A DNA stretch of 64,000 nucleotides from Spirochaetaceae bacterium (GCA_017614995.1 JAGAAX010000011.1:62001-126000); one strand, 5' to 3'; positions 1 through 8,480 are shown, counted from the first letter of the stretch. Numbers and translations are program-made. Notes: generated from the letters alone by a model not told the origin.

Positions 1-24
1 TTGCGGGTTAAAACAGTCAAATAG
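1..24 (+). CDS. 3' end of an upstream gene
   Basis: Frame 1 reads seven codons and a TAG stop, 15 bases before the rpmA start. In other spirochetes a small Prp/YsxB-like gene often lies between rplU and rpmA, so this may be its tail. The few residues visible (LRVKTVK) cannot prove it. Confidence 0.35.
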   Translation: MRVKTVK

Positions 25-39
25 CAGTGGAGGCATAAA

Positions 40-291
40 ATGGGACGCAAAAAAGGCGGAAGCGGTGCTAAAAACGGTCGCGATTCAAACCCAAAATATC
101 TTGGTATCAAAGCTTATGGTGGAACAGAAGTAACAGCAGGTTCAATCATTGTCCGCCAGAGAGGAACAAAAATCCATCCGGGCGTAAATGTTGGACGCGG
201 TAAGGATGATACTTTGTTTGCAACAGCAGACGGAAAAGTTGTGTTCCACGAGCGCAAAGGCAGAAAGCTTGCTTCTGTAGAAGCAAACTAA
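40..291 (+). CDS. rpmA: 50S ribosomal protein L27
   Basis: This 83-residue protein is L27, a large-subunit protein near the peptidyl-transferase centre. The N-terminus ([15 protein letters not shown] then YLG) and the central [15 protein letters not shown] block are family hallmarks, and the length is normal. It starts directly with the mature L27 sequence, so there is no cleavable N-terminal extension of the kind known in Firmicutes. The Shine-Dalgarno site GTGGAGG (27-33) fixes the start. It heads the run into obgE, the usual neighbour, with an intrinsic terminator between the two. Confidence 0.97.
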   Translation: MGRKKGGSGAKNGRDSNPKYLGIKAYGGTEVTAGSIIVRQRGTKIHPGVNVGRGKDDTLFATADGKVVFHERKGRKLASVEAN

Positions 292-331
292 TGCGTTTGT
301 TTTATTAATTTTGCGATTCTTGTCGCAGATG

Positions 332-377
332 ATACCCGGATTAGGCATTGCTGTGCTTAGTGCGGGTATTTTTTTTA
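332..377 (+). terminator. Intrinsic terminator between rpmA and obgE
   Basis: The outer stem ATACCCG/CGGGTAT (332-338 and 362-368) encloses an inner TAGGCA/TGCTTA stem and is followed by eight T residues. It probably reduces read-through from the strongly expressed ribosomal genes into obgE. Confidence 0.75.
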
Positions 378-388
378 GGTAGTTCAAC

Positions 389-1492
389 GTGATAAAATTT
401 GCAGATGAAGCAATAATTGAAGTTTGTTCCGGCAAGGGCGGCAACGGCTGCATTGCGTTCAGACGTGAAAAGTATGTGCCTCATGGCGGCCCTGCGGGCG
501 GCGACGGCGGACGCGGCGGCGACGTAATTTTTGTGGTTAAGCGGAATTTGCGCACGCTCGCACATTTGCGCTATAAGCAGAAATTTAAGGCAAGAAACGG
601 CGGTGACGGCGAGGGCAGAAACAGATTCGGCAAAGACGGTGAGGACGTAATAATTCCGCTGCCGCCCGGCTCTATTATCCGCGATGCTGAAACCGGCACA
701 TTAATCCGCGAATTTACGACGGAAAGCGAGGACGAGCGTTTTGTCTTTCTTGAAGGCGGCAAAGGCGGCTGGGGTAATGTGCATTTCAAGACTTCGACAA
801 ATCAGGCTCCGCAGTATGCACACGAAGGCAAACCGGGCGAATCCAGAATGCTTTCGGTTGAGCTTAATATAATGGCTGATGTCGGGCTTGTCGGCTTTCC
901 GAATGCGGGCAAGTCTTCTTTGCTTGACTTTTTTACCAATGCAAGACCGAAAATCGCGCCTTATCCGTTTACGACAAAAATCCCGAATCTTGGGGTTCTT
1001 CATGTTGACAGCGAGCGCGACATAATTATTGCCGATATTCCAGGCATTATCGAAGGCGCTTCTGACGGCGCGGGTCTTGGCTTTAAGTTTTTGAAGCACA
1101 TTTCAAGAACAGCAGGTCTTGTGTTCATCATAGACTGCTCAGATGATGAGTGTTTCGGCGCATTTGAAAAGCTCAAGCTTGAGCTTGAGAGCTACTCAAA
1201 GGAACTTGCTTCAAAGCCACGCATTGTGCTCTGTAACAAGCTTGATGTTGAGGGCGCAGGAGAGCGCTTTAAAGAGATAAAAAAGCAGCTTAAAGACGAG
1301 ACGGTTTTCGGTATGTCGGTTTTTGAGCGTACCGGCATGAATGATGTGCGCAAAGCTATAATTGCTCTTGTTGATGCGGTTGAGCTTCAGGACGACAGGC
1401 AGAAAACAGCCGCAAAACCGCAGAAAAGCGCGTTCATGGCGGAGCGTTCGGTCTGTGACGCAATGGAAGTTCAGTATCCGGGGCAGGAATAG
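389..1492 (+). CDS. obgE: GTPase Obg/CgtA, ribosome assembly
   Basis: Obg family GTPase (367 residues) acting in 50S maturation and stress control. The N-terminal glycine-rich Obg fold spans about residues 1-160 (GKGGNGCIAFRREKYVP, GGPAGGDGGRGGDV). The G domain follows, with P-loop GFPNAGKSS near residue 169, switch DIPGIIEGA and NKLD. The C-terminal OCT domain found in some homologues is not evident; the last 30 residues are a charged tail. The start is GTG, since the Obg fold begins at once (MIKFADEA). The stop lies 3 bases before nadD, so the two are co-transcribed. Confidence 0.97.
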   Translation: MIKFADEAIIEVCSGKGGNGCIAFRREKYVPHGGPAGGDGGRGGDVIFVVKRNLRTLAHLRYKQKFKARNGGDGEGRNRFGKDGEDVIIPLPPGSIIRDAETGTLIREFTTESEDERFVFLEGGKGGWGNVHFKTSTNQAPQYAHEGKPGESRMLSVELNIMADVGLVGFPNAGKSSLLDFFTNARPKIAPYPFTTKIPNLGVLHVDSERDIIIADIPGIIEGASDGAGLGFKFLKHISRTAGLVFIIDCSDDECFGAFEKLKLELESYSKELASKPRIVLCNKLDVEGAGERFKEIKKQLKDETVFGMSVFERTGMNDVRKAIIALVDAVELQDDRQKTAAKPQKSAFMAERSVCDAMEVQYPGQE

Positions 1493-1495
1493 CGT

Positions 1496-2083
1496 ATGAA
1501 GCTTGCTGTTCTCGGCGGCTCGTTTAATCCGCCGCATATCGGGCATCTGGCTTTGGCAGAAGATGTCCGCATTACGTTCGGCTATGACAAGATTTTGTTC
1601 ATTCCGGTGCATGTGCCGCCGCATAAACAGCTTGCTTTAGGCGCAACAGACGAAGACCGTCTTGAAATGGTTTTGCGCTCTATAAAAGACAACAGCTTTT
1701 TTGATGTTGACGACTGCGAGATAAAGAGGGGCGGCATTTCTTATACAATTGACACGCTAAGAATGTTGAAAAACCGGTACAAAGATGTGCTTGAAGGCAA
1801 AATCGGCTTTATAATAGGAGATGACCTTGTGGCAGGTTTTTCAACTTGGCATTGTGCTGAACAGATTCCGCTTGAGGCAGATTTGATTCTTGCATGCAGA
1901 AATCATGCCGATGTTACCGGACTTGATTTTCCGTATAAGCACAAGACCATTTTGAACGACGTTGTTTCAGTCTCGTCGTCTGAAATAAGAGAGAAAATAT
2001 CTTCGGGCAAAAGCTACCGTTATCTTGTTGCAAACGAAGTTTACCGTTATATTAACGAGAGACATTTATATGAAAACTTATGA
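1496..2083 (+). CDS. nadD: Nicotinate-nucleotide adenylyltransferase
   Basis: NadD transfers AMP from ATP to nicotinate mononucleotide, the penultimate step of NAD synthesis. The nucleotidyltransferase signature GGSFNPPHIGH (residues 7-17) and the C-terminal SSSEIREKI motif are both intact. The 195-residue length is typical. It starts 3 bases after obgE and overlaps yqeK by 14 bases, which indicates translational coupling. Confidence 0.96.
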   Translation: MKLAVLGGSFNPPHIGHLALAEDVRITFGYDKILFIPVHVPPHKQLALGATDEDRLEMVLRSIKDNSFFDVDDCEIKRGGISYTIDTLRMLKNRYKDVLEGKIGFIIGDDLVAGFSTWHCAEQIPLEADLILACRNHADVTGLDFPYKHKTILNDVVSVSSSEIREKISSGKSYRYLVANEVYRYINERHLYENL

Positions 2084-2642
2084 AACTCTGCTTGCAGAAG
2101 TAACAGAATACGCAAAAAGCCACGAAAAAAAAGAGCGTTACGAACATTCTGTGCGTACAGCCGCCACTTGTGCGGAACTTTGCAGGCGTTTCGGCGAGGA
2201 TGAGCAGAAGGGCTTTTTTGCCGGTATTGCGCACGATATATGCAAAGAATGTTCCGACATGGAACTTGTCTCACTTGCTGTCAAAGACGGTCTGCCTGTT
2301 TCTCAGATTGAGCGGACTAAGGTTTCTCTGCTGCATGGCAGGGCGGCTGCAACGCTTTTGCAGGAACAGTTTGGCGTAACAGATTCTGAAATTATAGAAG
2401 CTGTGCAGCATCATACATTCGGAAAAGCGGGTATGTGTAATCTGGCAAAGCTTCTGTATGTGGCAGACAAGATTGAGCCGGGCAGGGAGCACATAACCGA
2501 GAAATATTTGAAAAAAACAGAGGGCATGTCTCTTAATGAGCTTGTAATTTCTGTGCTTTCAGAAAATATTTCTTATTTGCAGGAAAACGGCAAAAAAATT
2601 GCGCCTGCAACACAGGAATTATTAGATTCTCTTGTAGGGTGA
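2070..2642 (+). CDS. yqeK: HD-domain hydrolase, YqeK family
   Basis: YqeK-family HD-domain protein (190 residues); characterised members hydrolyse Ap4A symmetrically to ADP. Metal-binding histidines and aspartates are visible in HSVRTAATCAEL, AGIAHDICKE, HGRAAATLL, QHHTFG and YVADKIEPGR. The start at 2070 is chosen over an in-frame upstream codon at 2025 because it follows a GAGAG site and gives the usual family N-terminus. It sits in the conserved nadD-yqeK-LCP-rsfS operon. Confidence 0.93.
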   Translation: MKTYETLLAEVTEYAKSHEKKERYEHSVRTAATCAELCRRFGEDEQKGFFAGIAHDICKECSDMELVSLAVKDGLPVSQIERTKVSLLHGRAAATLLQEQFGVTDSEIIEAVQHHTFGKAGMCNLAKLLYVADKIEPGREHITEKYLKKTEGMSLNELVISVLSENISYLQENGKKIAPATQELLDSLVG

Positions 2643-2661
2643 AAATAGTTGGGAGGGTTTT

Positions 2662-3852
2662 ATGGCGCAGTCACGTCACGAAAAAAGTTATTTGTTTATA
2701 ATTGGAATTCTAATAATATTGACAGCTCTGTCTGTCATATTGTTTTTTGCTTTGCAGACAGACCCGATTGCAAGCGTCCTTGAAAACAATCAGCTTTTGA
2801 ACGTTCTTTTTGTCCTTCAAAAAGACGGAAAGCCATTGTTTACAGATGTTTTCATTTATTACCCGGAATCTGAACGCGGCGCGCTGTTTAATATACCGGG
2901 AAATACGGGCTTGATTTTGGGTTCTTTGGACAGGGTTGACCGCATTGACGCTGTTTATACTGAAAAAGGAATTGAAACATATAAAAAAGAGATAGAAGCT
3001 CTTACAGATATAACAATTCCTTTTACAATTGAAATGAGCATTGACCAGTTTTCTGCATTGACTGACCTGCTCGGCGGGCTTAATGTTTTTATTCCGTCTC
3101 CAATAGATGTTGTGAACGGCGATGTACGGCATATTCTTCCGTCAGGCTCAGTTGACCTTGACGGTGAGAAAATGGTTTCGTATTTGTCTTATGCAGATGA
3201 CGAAGAAACTTCTGACAATATTCAGGACAGAATGGAAGGCGTAATGGTAGCTTTTCTTCATGCCTTGAATAAAAAATCAACATTTGTTCTGAACAAAAAT
3301 GTTTTTCCGGTTGTTTCGCGTTATTTAAAGGCAAATATTGATAACAAGGCATTGTACAGATTAATTTCGCTTATTTCTGCAATTGATTCTGAGAGGCTTG
3401 TTCCTCAGACTATAAGCGGAAAACGCCGTGAAGTAGACGGGCAGGTTCTTCTCTTTCCTGACTATAACGGCGAGCTGATTAAAGAGGTGTTCAAGCAGAC
3501 AATGATTTCAATTGCATCAACGGGCGGTATAGCAAATGACCGCGTTTATGTTCTTGAAATTCAAAACGGAACATCTCAGCAGGGTTTGGCACGCAATACA
3601 GGCGGACTTTTGCAGAGTTACGGCTATGACGTTCTTAGTATGATTAACGCAGACCGTGACTATGACAAAACACAGGTTATAGATCATATTGGTAATGCAA
3701 AGGTTGCCCAGGCAATTGCTGATATTATCCATTGTAAGAACATAATTACAGAAGAAGTTCCTAAAGATGCAAATTCAACTGAAAGTGAAGATTCACCAGT
3801 TGATTTTACGATTATTTTAGGACGTGACTTTACCGGCCGTTATGTCCGGTAA
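2662..3852 (+). CDS. LytR-CpsA-Psr family membrane protein
   Basis: A 396-residue protein with one N-terminal membrane anchor (about residues 10-32) and a large external part. Residues of about 55-250 resemble the LCP domain, whose members attach glycopolymers to peptidoglycan (IPGNTGLILG, IDQFSALTDLLGGLNVFIP). Residues of about 285-355 match the LytR C-terminal domain (VLEIQNGTSQQGLARNTGGLL). A strong GGGAGGG site precedes the start. The gene lies between yqeK and rsfS, the usual spirochete position. The LCP part is divergent: canonical arginines around the pyrophosphate pocket are not obvious, so catalytic activity is uncertain. Confidence 0.82.
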   Translation: MAQSRHEKSYLFIIGILIILTALSVILFFALQTDPIASVLENNQLLNVLFVLQKDGKPLFTDVFIYYPESERGALFNIPGNTGLILGSLDRVDRIDAVYTEKGIETYKKEIEALTDITIPFTIEMSIDQFSALTDLLGGLNVFIPSPIDVVNGDVRHILPSGSVDLDGEKMVSYLSYADDEETSDNIQDRMEGVMVAFLHALNKKSTFVLNKNVFPVVSRYLKANIDNKALYRLISLISAIDSERLVPQTISGKRREVDGQVLLFPDYNGELIKEVFKQTMISIASTGGIANDRVYVLEIQNGTSQQGLARNTGGLLQSYGYDVLSMINADRDYDKTQVIDHIGNAKVAQAIADIIHCKNIITEEVPKDANSTESEDSPVDFTIILGRDFTGRYVR

Positions 3853-3866
3853 GCATGGAGGATTTT

Positions 3867-4214
3867 ATGAAAACTATTAAAGAAAAAGCATTGGAAATTG
3901 CACAGCTTATGGAAGATTATAAAGGCGAGAATGTAACTGTTATTGATGTGTCTCAGCTTAACAGTTGGACTGACTATTTTATTATAGTTACGATAAACAG
4001 CGCTACACACTGGAAAGGCCTTTATAAATACGTCAAAGACTATGTTAAGGCAGATGATGTGCTTGAAATTCATGTGCCTAACAGAAAAACCCCTGACGGA
4101 GATGACTGGAACTTGATTGATATAGGGCCGATTGTAGTTCATCTTATGTCAAAAGAAGCGCGCGAATTCTATGATCTTGAAAAGTTGTGGCATGGCGGCG
4201 AGGTTCTCCGCTAA
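3867..4214 (+). CDS. rsfS: Ribosomal silencing factor RsfS
   Basis: RsfS binds ribosomal protein L14 and blocks subunit joining under starvation. The 115-residue protein shows the family core LNSWTDYFIIVTINSATH, then GDDWNLIDIGPIVVHLM and the terminal FYDLEKLW. The start at 3867 is preferred over an ATG at 3855 because GGAGGA (3857-3862) lies at a workable distance upstream of it. It is the last gene of the rpmA-rsfS cluster. Confidence 0.95.
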   Translation: MKTIKEKALEIAQLMEDYKGENVTVIDVSQLNSWTDYFIIVTINSATHWKGLYKYVKDYVKADDVLEIHVPNRKTPDGDDWNLIDIGPIVVHLMSKEAREFYDLEKLWHGGEVLR

Positions 4215-4236
4215 GCTGGAATTGTCTTTTTTACAA

Positions 4237-4265
4237 GGCTGCCTGTTTCGGGCAGTCTTTTTTTT
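4237..4265 (+). terminator. Terminator after rsfS
   Basis: Stem GGCTGCC/GGGCAGTC followed by eight T residues, directly downstream of rsfS. Confidence 0.85.
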
Positions 4266-4279
4266 GCTTTAAAAACAAG

Positions 4280-4307
4280 AAAGGCAGCGGTTTTTGCGCT
4301 GCCTTTT
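4280..4307 (-). terminator. Terminator for the acidic protein gene
   Basis: Palindrome AAAGGCAGCG...CGCTGCCTTTT lies between converging genes. It can serve the minus-strand gene ending at 4353 and back up the rsfS terminator. Confidence 0.6.
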
Positions 4308-4352
4308 CTACTGATAAAAAAATAACTTTTTTGACTGAATTAAAAACGCCTT

Positions 4353-4601
4353 TTAGTTAAAGTCGTCATATTCATCGAAATCATCCTCTTCGTCAAAGAA
4401 GTCGTCATCTTCTTCGTCGAAGCCGTCTAAATCATCGTCAAAATCTTCATCGTCATAATCCTCATCAGCAAAATCATCGTCGTCGAAATCGTCTAATGAT
4501 TCATCATCTTCATCATCAAAATCTTCGTCATCATCATAGGCGTCCATAAACAGGTAATCTGCCTCTAATGTTTCGTCCAATAATTCGCTTTCACTGAGCA
4601 T
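4353..4601 (-). CDS. Small, extremely acidic protein of unknown function
   Basis: An 82-residue protein made largely of Asp and Glu with scattered Phe and Tyr (EDFDDEDDESLDDFDDDD is typical). Nearly the whole chain after residue 20 is acidic; no lysine or arginine is visible. A good ribosome site (AAAGGAAG, about 8 bases before the ATG) and its own flanking terminator argue that it is expressed. The composition resembles the C-terminal tail of the RNA polymerase delta subunit, but the folded N-terminal domain of delta is absent. A nucleic-acid mimic or a chaperone for basic proteins is possible; this is inference only. Confidence 0.7.
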   Translation of the reverse strand: MLSESELLDETLEADYLFMDAYDDDEDFDDEDDESLDDFDDDDFADEDYDDEDFDDDLDGFDEEDDDFFDEEDDFDEYDDFN

Positions 4602-4818
4602 TTGACCACTTCCTTTGATTCGTCTTCATATAAAAAACATAGTTTAAGGTATTGCTTTATGTCAACTATTTCCACACAAAATTTTGCGTTTTTTTACGGT
4701 TTTTATACATTTTTTGCATTATTTATGAAAGTAAATCGTTTTTCGTTTTATATATAACTTTCGGGCAGACAGGGAAAAAAATAGCGTGCCAAAACAGGTT
4801 TGTTCTAATTCGTGCCGA

Positions 4819-4924
4819 GGGTTTGATACCCCGACGCTCTGCGTCGAAACAAAGGGTATCAAACCCGAGTGCAATTCCTTTTGAGAACAACATATCTCGT
4901 CGCTCTGCGGCGAGGTATGTTGAT
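4819..4924. repeat. Pair of palindromic elements upstream of ispE
   Basis: Two neighbouring hairpins share related cores. The first has 13-base arms GGGTTTGATACCC (4819-4831) and its exact complement at 4854-4866, enclosing CGACG-CTCTG-CGTCG. The second has AACATA/TATGTT arms around TCGTCGC-TCT-GCGGCGA (4889-4922). Neither has a T-run, so they look like REP-type repeats and not terminators. Apart from these, the 4602-4965 gap shows no convincing gene. Confidence 0.6.
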
Positions 4925-4965
4925 TCGGTTTTACAAAAAAAAGCAGTTATTCTAGGTATAAGCAT

Positions 4966-4993
4966 TTGACAAACTTAAACTTTTTAGTATAAT
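4966..4993 (+). promoter_or_regulatory. Promoter of ispE, consensus sigma-70
   Basis: TTGACA (4966-4971), a 16-base spacer and TATAAT (4988-4993). The ATG of ispE is only 9 bases beyond the -10 box, so the mRNA would have almost no leader. Confidence 0.85.
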
Positions 4994-5002
4994 AGCGAAG
5001 AT

Positions 5003-5863
5003 ATGTTATCTAATGTTTATGAACTTGCACCGGCAAAGCTCAATTTGACTTTGAGGGTTCTCCCTAAAAGGGCTGACGGTTTTCATAACATTGAGAGCAT
5101 ATTTCAGAAGATTCGTTTATGTGACGAACTGACTGTAACTCGTTCCGCGTCGGCGGGCTGTTCGCTTCAAGTTCATGGAATGGAACTGCCTGCTGAAAAC
5201 ACTGTACAGAAAGCTTTTTCGCTTTTTGCAGAAGTTGCAGAAATACGGGAAGGTATTGCAGTCGATTTAGTTAAGCACATCCCTAGTGGCGCAGGAATGG
5301 GCGGTGGTTCTTCTGATGCAGCTGCTTTGCTGCGGGCACTTAATTCATTGTTTTCGGCTAATGTTCCTCAGAAAGTTCTTGTGGAAATTGCTGAAAAAAT
5401 TGGCAGTGATGTTCCGTTCTTTTTGTATGGAGACTGCGCAATTGTAAGTGGACGTGGTGAAATTGTTCGGCCGATTGAAGGTCGAAGAGATCTATATTTT
5501 GTTGTTATTTGTCCGGATGTTCATAGCTCAACAAAAGAGGCTTATGGCCTTGTTGATGAGTGGAATATGAATAATACAGTTTCAAAAGTTGAGTGGCCTT
5601 CACTTGATGAATTGGAAGGGATTTATAAAAGACCTGCTGATAAATGGGTTTTTGCAAACAGCTTTACGCAGCCGTTAATCAGCAGATATCCTGAAATTCA
5701 GAGAGCTTTGGCTGCGATTACAGATGTTGGGGCAGATTTTGCAGATATGACAGGATCTGGTTCAACTGTGTTCGGGGTCTTTGAGGCTAAACAGAAAGCT
5801 CAAGACGCATATAACAGGCTTGCTTCGTGTTTTAAGCGTTGCTATTTATGTGATGCATTTTAG
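5003..5863 (+). CDS. ispE: 4-diphosphocytidyl-2-C-methyl-D-erythritol kinase
   Basis: IspE phosphorylates CDP-methylerythritol in the non-mevalonate isoprenoid pathway. The 286-residue GHMP kinase has the expected N-terminus (ELAPAKLNLTLRV), the ATP-binding loop PSGAGMGGGSSDAA at about residues 93-106, and the C-terminal MTGSGSTVFGVF motif. The protein begins at the first codon downstream of a consensus promoter with no clear Shine-Dalgarno spacing, which suggests leaderless translation. spoVG follows 39 bases later in the same direction. Confidence 0.95.
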   Translation: MLSNVYELAPAKLNLTLRVLPKRADGFHNIESIFQKIRLCDELTVTRSASAGCSLQVHGMELPAENTVQKAFSLFAEVAEIREGIAVDLVKHIPSGAGMGGGSSDAAALLRALNSLFSANVPQKVLVEIAEKIGSDVPFFLYGDCAIVSGRGEIVRPIEGRRDLYFVVICPDVHSSTKEAYGLVDEWNMNNTVSKVEWPSLDELEGIYKRPADKWVFANSFTQPLISRYPEIQRALAAITDVGADFADMTGSGSTVFGVFEAKQKAQDAYNRLASCFKRCYLCDAF

Positions 5864-5902
5864 CACGAATTGTTCAGATAATGTTATATAAGGAGCAATC
5901 AA

Positions 5903-6187
5903 ATGCAAATCACCGAAATCCGTATCAGAAAAGTTGCTTCTGAGGGAAAACTCAAAGCTTACGTGACCGTAACTTTTGATGATTGTTTTGTCGTTCATAA
6001 CGTCAAAGTTATTGAAGGAAAAACTGGATTATTCATTGCAATGCCGAGCAGAAAAACAAGAACAGGCGATTACAAGGATGTTGCTCATCCTATAAGCCCT
6101 GAATTTAGAACTGAGCTGCAAGATAAAATTCTCGATGAATATGCAAAAGGTAATTTCGATGAAACTGTTGCATACGAAGACGAGTAA
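5903..6187 (+). CDS. spoVG: SpoVG-family RNA/DNA-binding regulator
   Basis: A 94-residue SpoVG protein. The family binds nucleic acids and modulates expression; in Borrelia the homologue is a characterised DNA- and RNA-binding regulator. Conserved segments include the start [29 protein letters not shown] and [18 protein letters not shown]. An AAGGAG site precedes the start. It sits between ispE and tRNA-Gln. Confidence 0.95.
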   Translation: MQITEIRIRKVASEGKLKAYVTVTFDDCFVVHNVKVIEGKTGLFIAMPSRKTRTGDYKDVAHPISPEFRTELQDKILDEYAKGNFDETVAYEDE

Positions 6188-6260
6188 TGCCTCTTTTTAA
6201 ATTGGATCTGACCGGTGTATCCGGAAAGAATATCATAGTGTCTGGTTTACAGACGCAGAT

Positions 6261-6333
6261 TGGGATGTCGTCAAGTGGTAAGACAACGGCTTTTGGTGCC
6301 GTCATTCCGCAGGTTCGAATCCTGCCATCCCAG
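6261..6333 (+). tRNA. tRNA-Gln (anticodon TTG)
   Basis: Cloverleaf: acceptor TGGGATG/CATCCCA, anticodon stem ACGGC/GCCGT with loop TTTTGGT (anticodon TTG), and T-arm containing GGTTCGAATCC. The discriminator base is G and CCA is not encoded. No strong promoter is visible just upstream, so it may be processed from a transcript containing spoVG. Confidence 0.95.
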
Positions 6334-6407
6334 TGAATATAAGGAATGTGATTTAGTTCCTGTGTAAAAAATAGTGCAGAGATGCTGGAGAATAAGGAGT
6401 TCCTGAA

Positions 6408-6959
6408 ATGGATAGTTTAGTTTTGGCTGCAAAAGAGCGCAAAGAATCTGGAAAGACTGTTGCAAAAAGACTTCGCAACGCAGGCCGTTTACCTGCTGTT
6501 ATGTACAATTCAAAAGGCGAAGCAACAATGCTCGATGTTGATGAAGTTGAATTCACAAAAATCTGGAAAGTTGCAACCCCAACTACATTGATTAATCTTG
6601 ATGTTAACGGCAAAAAGTCTTTGGCTTTTATCAAAGACACTGAATATGACATCAAAACAGACAAAAACCTTCATGTAGATTTTCATGTAATTGATGAATC
6701 TAAGAAGCTTAAGAGAAACATTCGTGTACAGGTTTCTGGAAGCCCTGTTGGTGTTCGTGAAGGCGGTTTCTTTGAAGCTGGCGTAAAAGAAATTGAAATT
6801 GAATGTCTGCCAAAAGATTTGCCTGTACGCCTTGTTGTAGATGTTTCTGAATTGAAACTTGGTGCTTCAATGGCTGTAAAAGACATCAAATTGCCAAACG
6901 GCGTAAAAGTTCTTTCTGACGGCGATGCTGTTATCGCACAGGTTCGTGGCATCAAATAA
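6408..6959 (+). CDS. rplY: 50S ribosomal protein L25, CTC form
   Basis: L25 binds 5S rRNA. The 183-residue protein has the N-terminal L25 domain (about 1-92; KRLRNAGRLPAVMYN, HVDFHVID) and the C-terminal TL5/CTC beta domain (about 95-180; PVGVREGGFFE, LPVRLVVDVSEL). A clear AAGGAG site precedes the ATG, and a terminator follows the stop. The position next to tRNA-Gln and tilS matches other treponemes. Confidence 0.95.
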   Translation: MDSLVLAAKERKESGKTVAKRLRNAGRLPAVMYNSKGEATMLDVDEVEFTKIWKVATPTTLINLDVNGKKSLAFIKDTEYDIKTDKNLHVDFHVIDESKKLKRNIRVQVSGSPVGVREGGFFEAGVKEIEIECLPKDLPVRLVVDVSELKLGASMAVKDIKLPNGVKVLSDGDAVIAQVRGIK

Positions 6960-6994
6960 CTGAGGAATTAACTATCAGCTTTGGTTAGATTGAA

Positions 6995-7037
6995 AGGATA
7001 TTCCATTAACGGAAGTTTTTGGAATATCTTTTTTTTT
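6995..7037 (+). terminator. Terminator after rplY
   Basis: Perfect 8-bp stem GATATTCC/GGAATATC (6997-7004 and 7021-7028) followed by a run of nine T residues. Confidence 0.85.
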
Positions 7038-7070
7038 GTTCGTGTGGCGGAGTTGTAAGCAGGGTCTTTA

Positions 7071-8480
7071 ATGAAATCTGAAACAATAGAAGAATTAAAA
7101 CGGAGCTTAATTGAAAAATGGGCAGCAACCGAAATGCGCGCAGGAATCGGTGTTTCCGGCGGCCCTGATTCAATGGTGCTGCTTTCGCTTCTCTGCGGTA
7201 TCTGCAAGTCTGAGAAAATGTGCAATTTTTCGGTTTTTGTGCTTACAATAGATCACAACATAAGAGAAGGCGGTGTAAGCGCGCAGGATTCAGATTTTGT
7301 GCTTGACTGGGTTGCAGAGCAAAAAAAGCTTAACCCGGATATAAAGCTTTATGCCGAAAAAAAGACTTTTGAAAAGGGCTTGGTTGACGAAACCGCATTA
7401 AAGCGCGGCAAGGGCACAGAAGAAGCCGCGCGCTTTTTGCGCTACAAAGCCTTTGAAGAATTTGCCCTGAAGTACAACCTCAATGTTTTCTGTACGGCGC
7501 ACAACAAAAACGACCAGCTTGAAACGCTCATTCAACGGTTTTTGCAGGGTTCTTCGCCTTTGAGCAGCACAGGCATTCAATTTGAGCGTGGCATTTTTTT
7601 CAGGCCTCTGCTTTCAGTTTCGCGCCAAGAAATTTTGGATTTTGCCCGCGGCAATAAAATTCCGTATAGAATTGATGCGACAAATAACGAGACGGTTTAT
7701 TTCCGCAATAAAATACGCAACTGTCTTGTGCCTTTTCTTGATGAGCATTTTGAGGGTTGGCAGACCGGCGTTCTGCATGGCGCAGAGAAGCTTGAGGACT
7801 TGACGGCTTCTGCAAGGGCTGTTACCGATGCTGCCACCGTAACAGCAAAAGGCAAAAACAAGGCGGAGCTTCCGGTTAAAGACTTTACTGCTTTTGACAT
7901 TGGAATAAGAATTCAGATTTTGTACAAGGCTTTTGTGCAGATTGGTGTGCAGCAGAGAATTCCATATCAGGCTGTAAAAAAATGCGCCGCCACGCTTGCG
8001 ATGTGCTCTTATGGCGTTTCTGTGGCTGTGGACGGAAACAGTCTTGTAATTTCTTATGAGCCTGAATCTGAAAAGCCTTTTCAGAATGTTTCTCGCAAAA
8101 TGCTTGCGCAGAACGAAAGCCTTTTTAGCGGCTTTTTTATGATTATCGATAAATGCGGAAGCTACACGCTGCATAAAAATCTTGAAATTGTTGTTCAAAA
8201 GGAAAAAAATGACACATCATTCGGTCCTTTTGACTTTCCATTAGTGATTAGAAACAGACAATCTGCCGATAAAATAAGAAGCGCAGACGGCTCTTTAAAA
8301 AAAGTTTCGCGGATATTTTCAGATTGGAAAGTTCCTGAACAGTTAAGAGATGAGATTCCTATTGTCGAAGCGCAGAACACTGTTTGTGCTGTTATAGCAT
8401 CTTGGTGCGGCTATAAAGACTGGCTGGTACCTCAAAAAGATTCTAAAAACGGTGTATACATTTCTATGAGGAAATTATGA
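7071..8480 (+). CDS. tilS: tRNA(Ile)-lysidine synthase
   Basis: TilS modifies C34 of the minor tRNA-Ile to lysidine, so that AUA is read as isoleucine. The PP-loop motif SGGPDSM is at residues 28-34, and the catalytic N-type ATPase core continues with TIDHNIREGG, FCTAHNKNDQLETLIQR and RPLLSVSRQEIL. The 469-residue length fits the long TilS form with C-terminal domains. Its stop overlaps the ftsH start by 4 bases (ATGA), so the two are translationally coupled. Confidence 0.95.
   Translation: MKSETIEELKRSLIEKWAATEMRAGIGVSGGPDSMVLLSLLCGICKSEKMCNFSVFVLTIDHNIREGGVSAQDSDFVLDWVAEQKKLNPDIKLYAEKKTFEKGLVDETALKRGKGTEEAARFLRYKAFEEFALKYNLNVFCTAHNKNDQLETLIQRFLQGSSPLSSTGIQFERGIFFRPLLSVSRQEILDFARGNKIPYRIDATNNETVYFRNKIRNCLVPFLDEHFEGWQTGVLHGAEKLEDLTASARAVTDAATVTAKGKNKAELPVKDFTAFDIGIRIQILYKAFVQIGVQQRIPYQAVKKCAATLAMCSYGVSVAVDGNSLVISYEPESEKPFQNVSRKMLAQNESLFSGFFMIIDKCGSYTLHKNLEIVVQKEKNDTSFGPFDFPLVIRNRQSADKIRSADGSLKKVSRIFSDWKVPEQLRDEIPIVEAQNTVCAVIASWCGYKDWLVPQKDSKNGVYISMRKL

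Noticed and set aside
4652-4969. Reading frames of 80-105 codons on both strands over the palindromes
   Set aside because: They exist because the palindromes are open in several frames; no ribosome site or conserved features.
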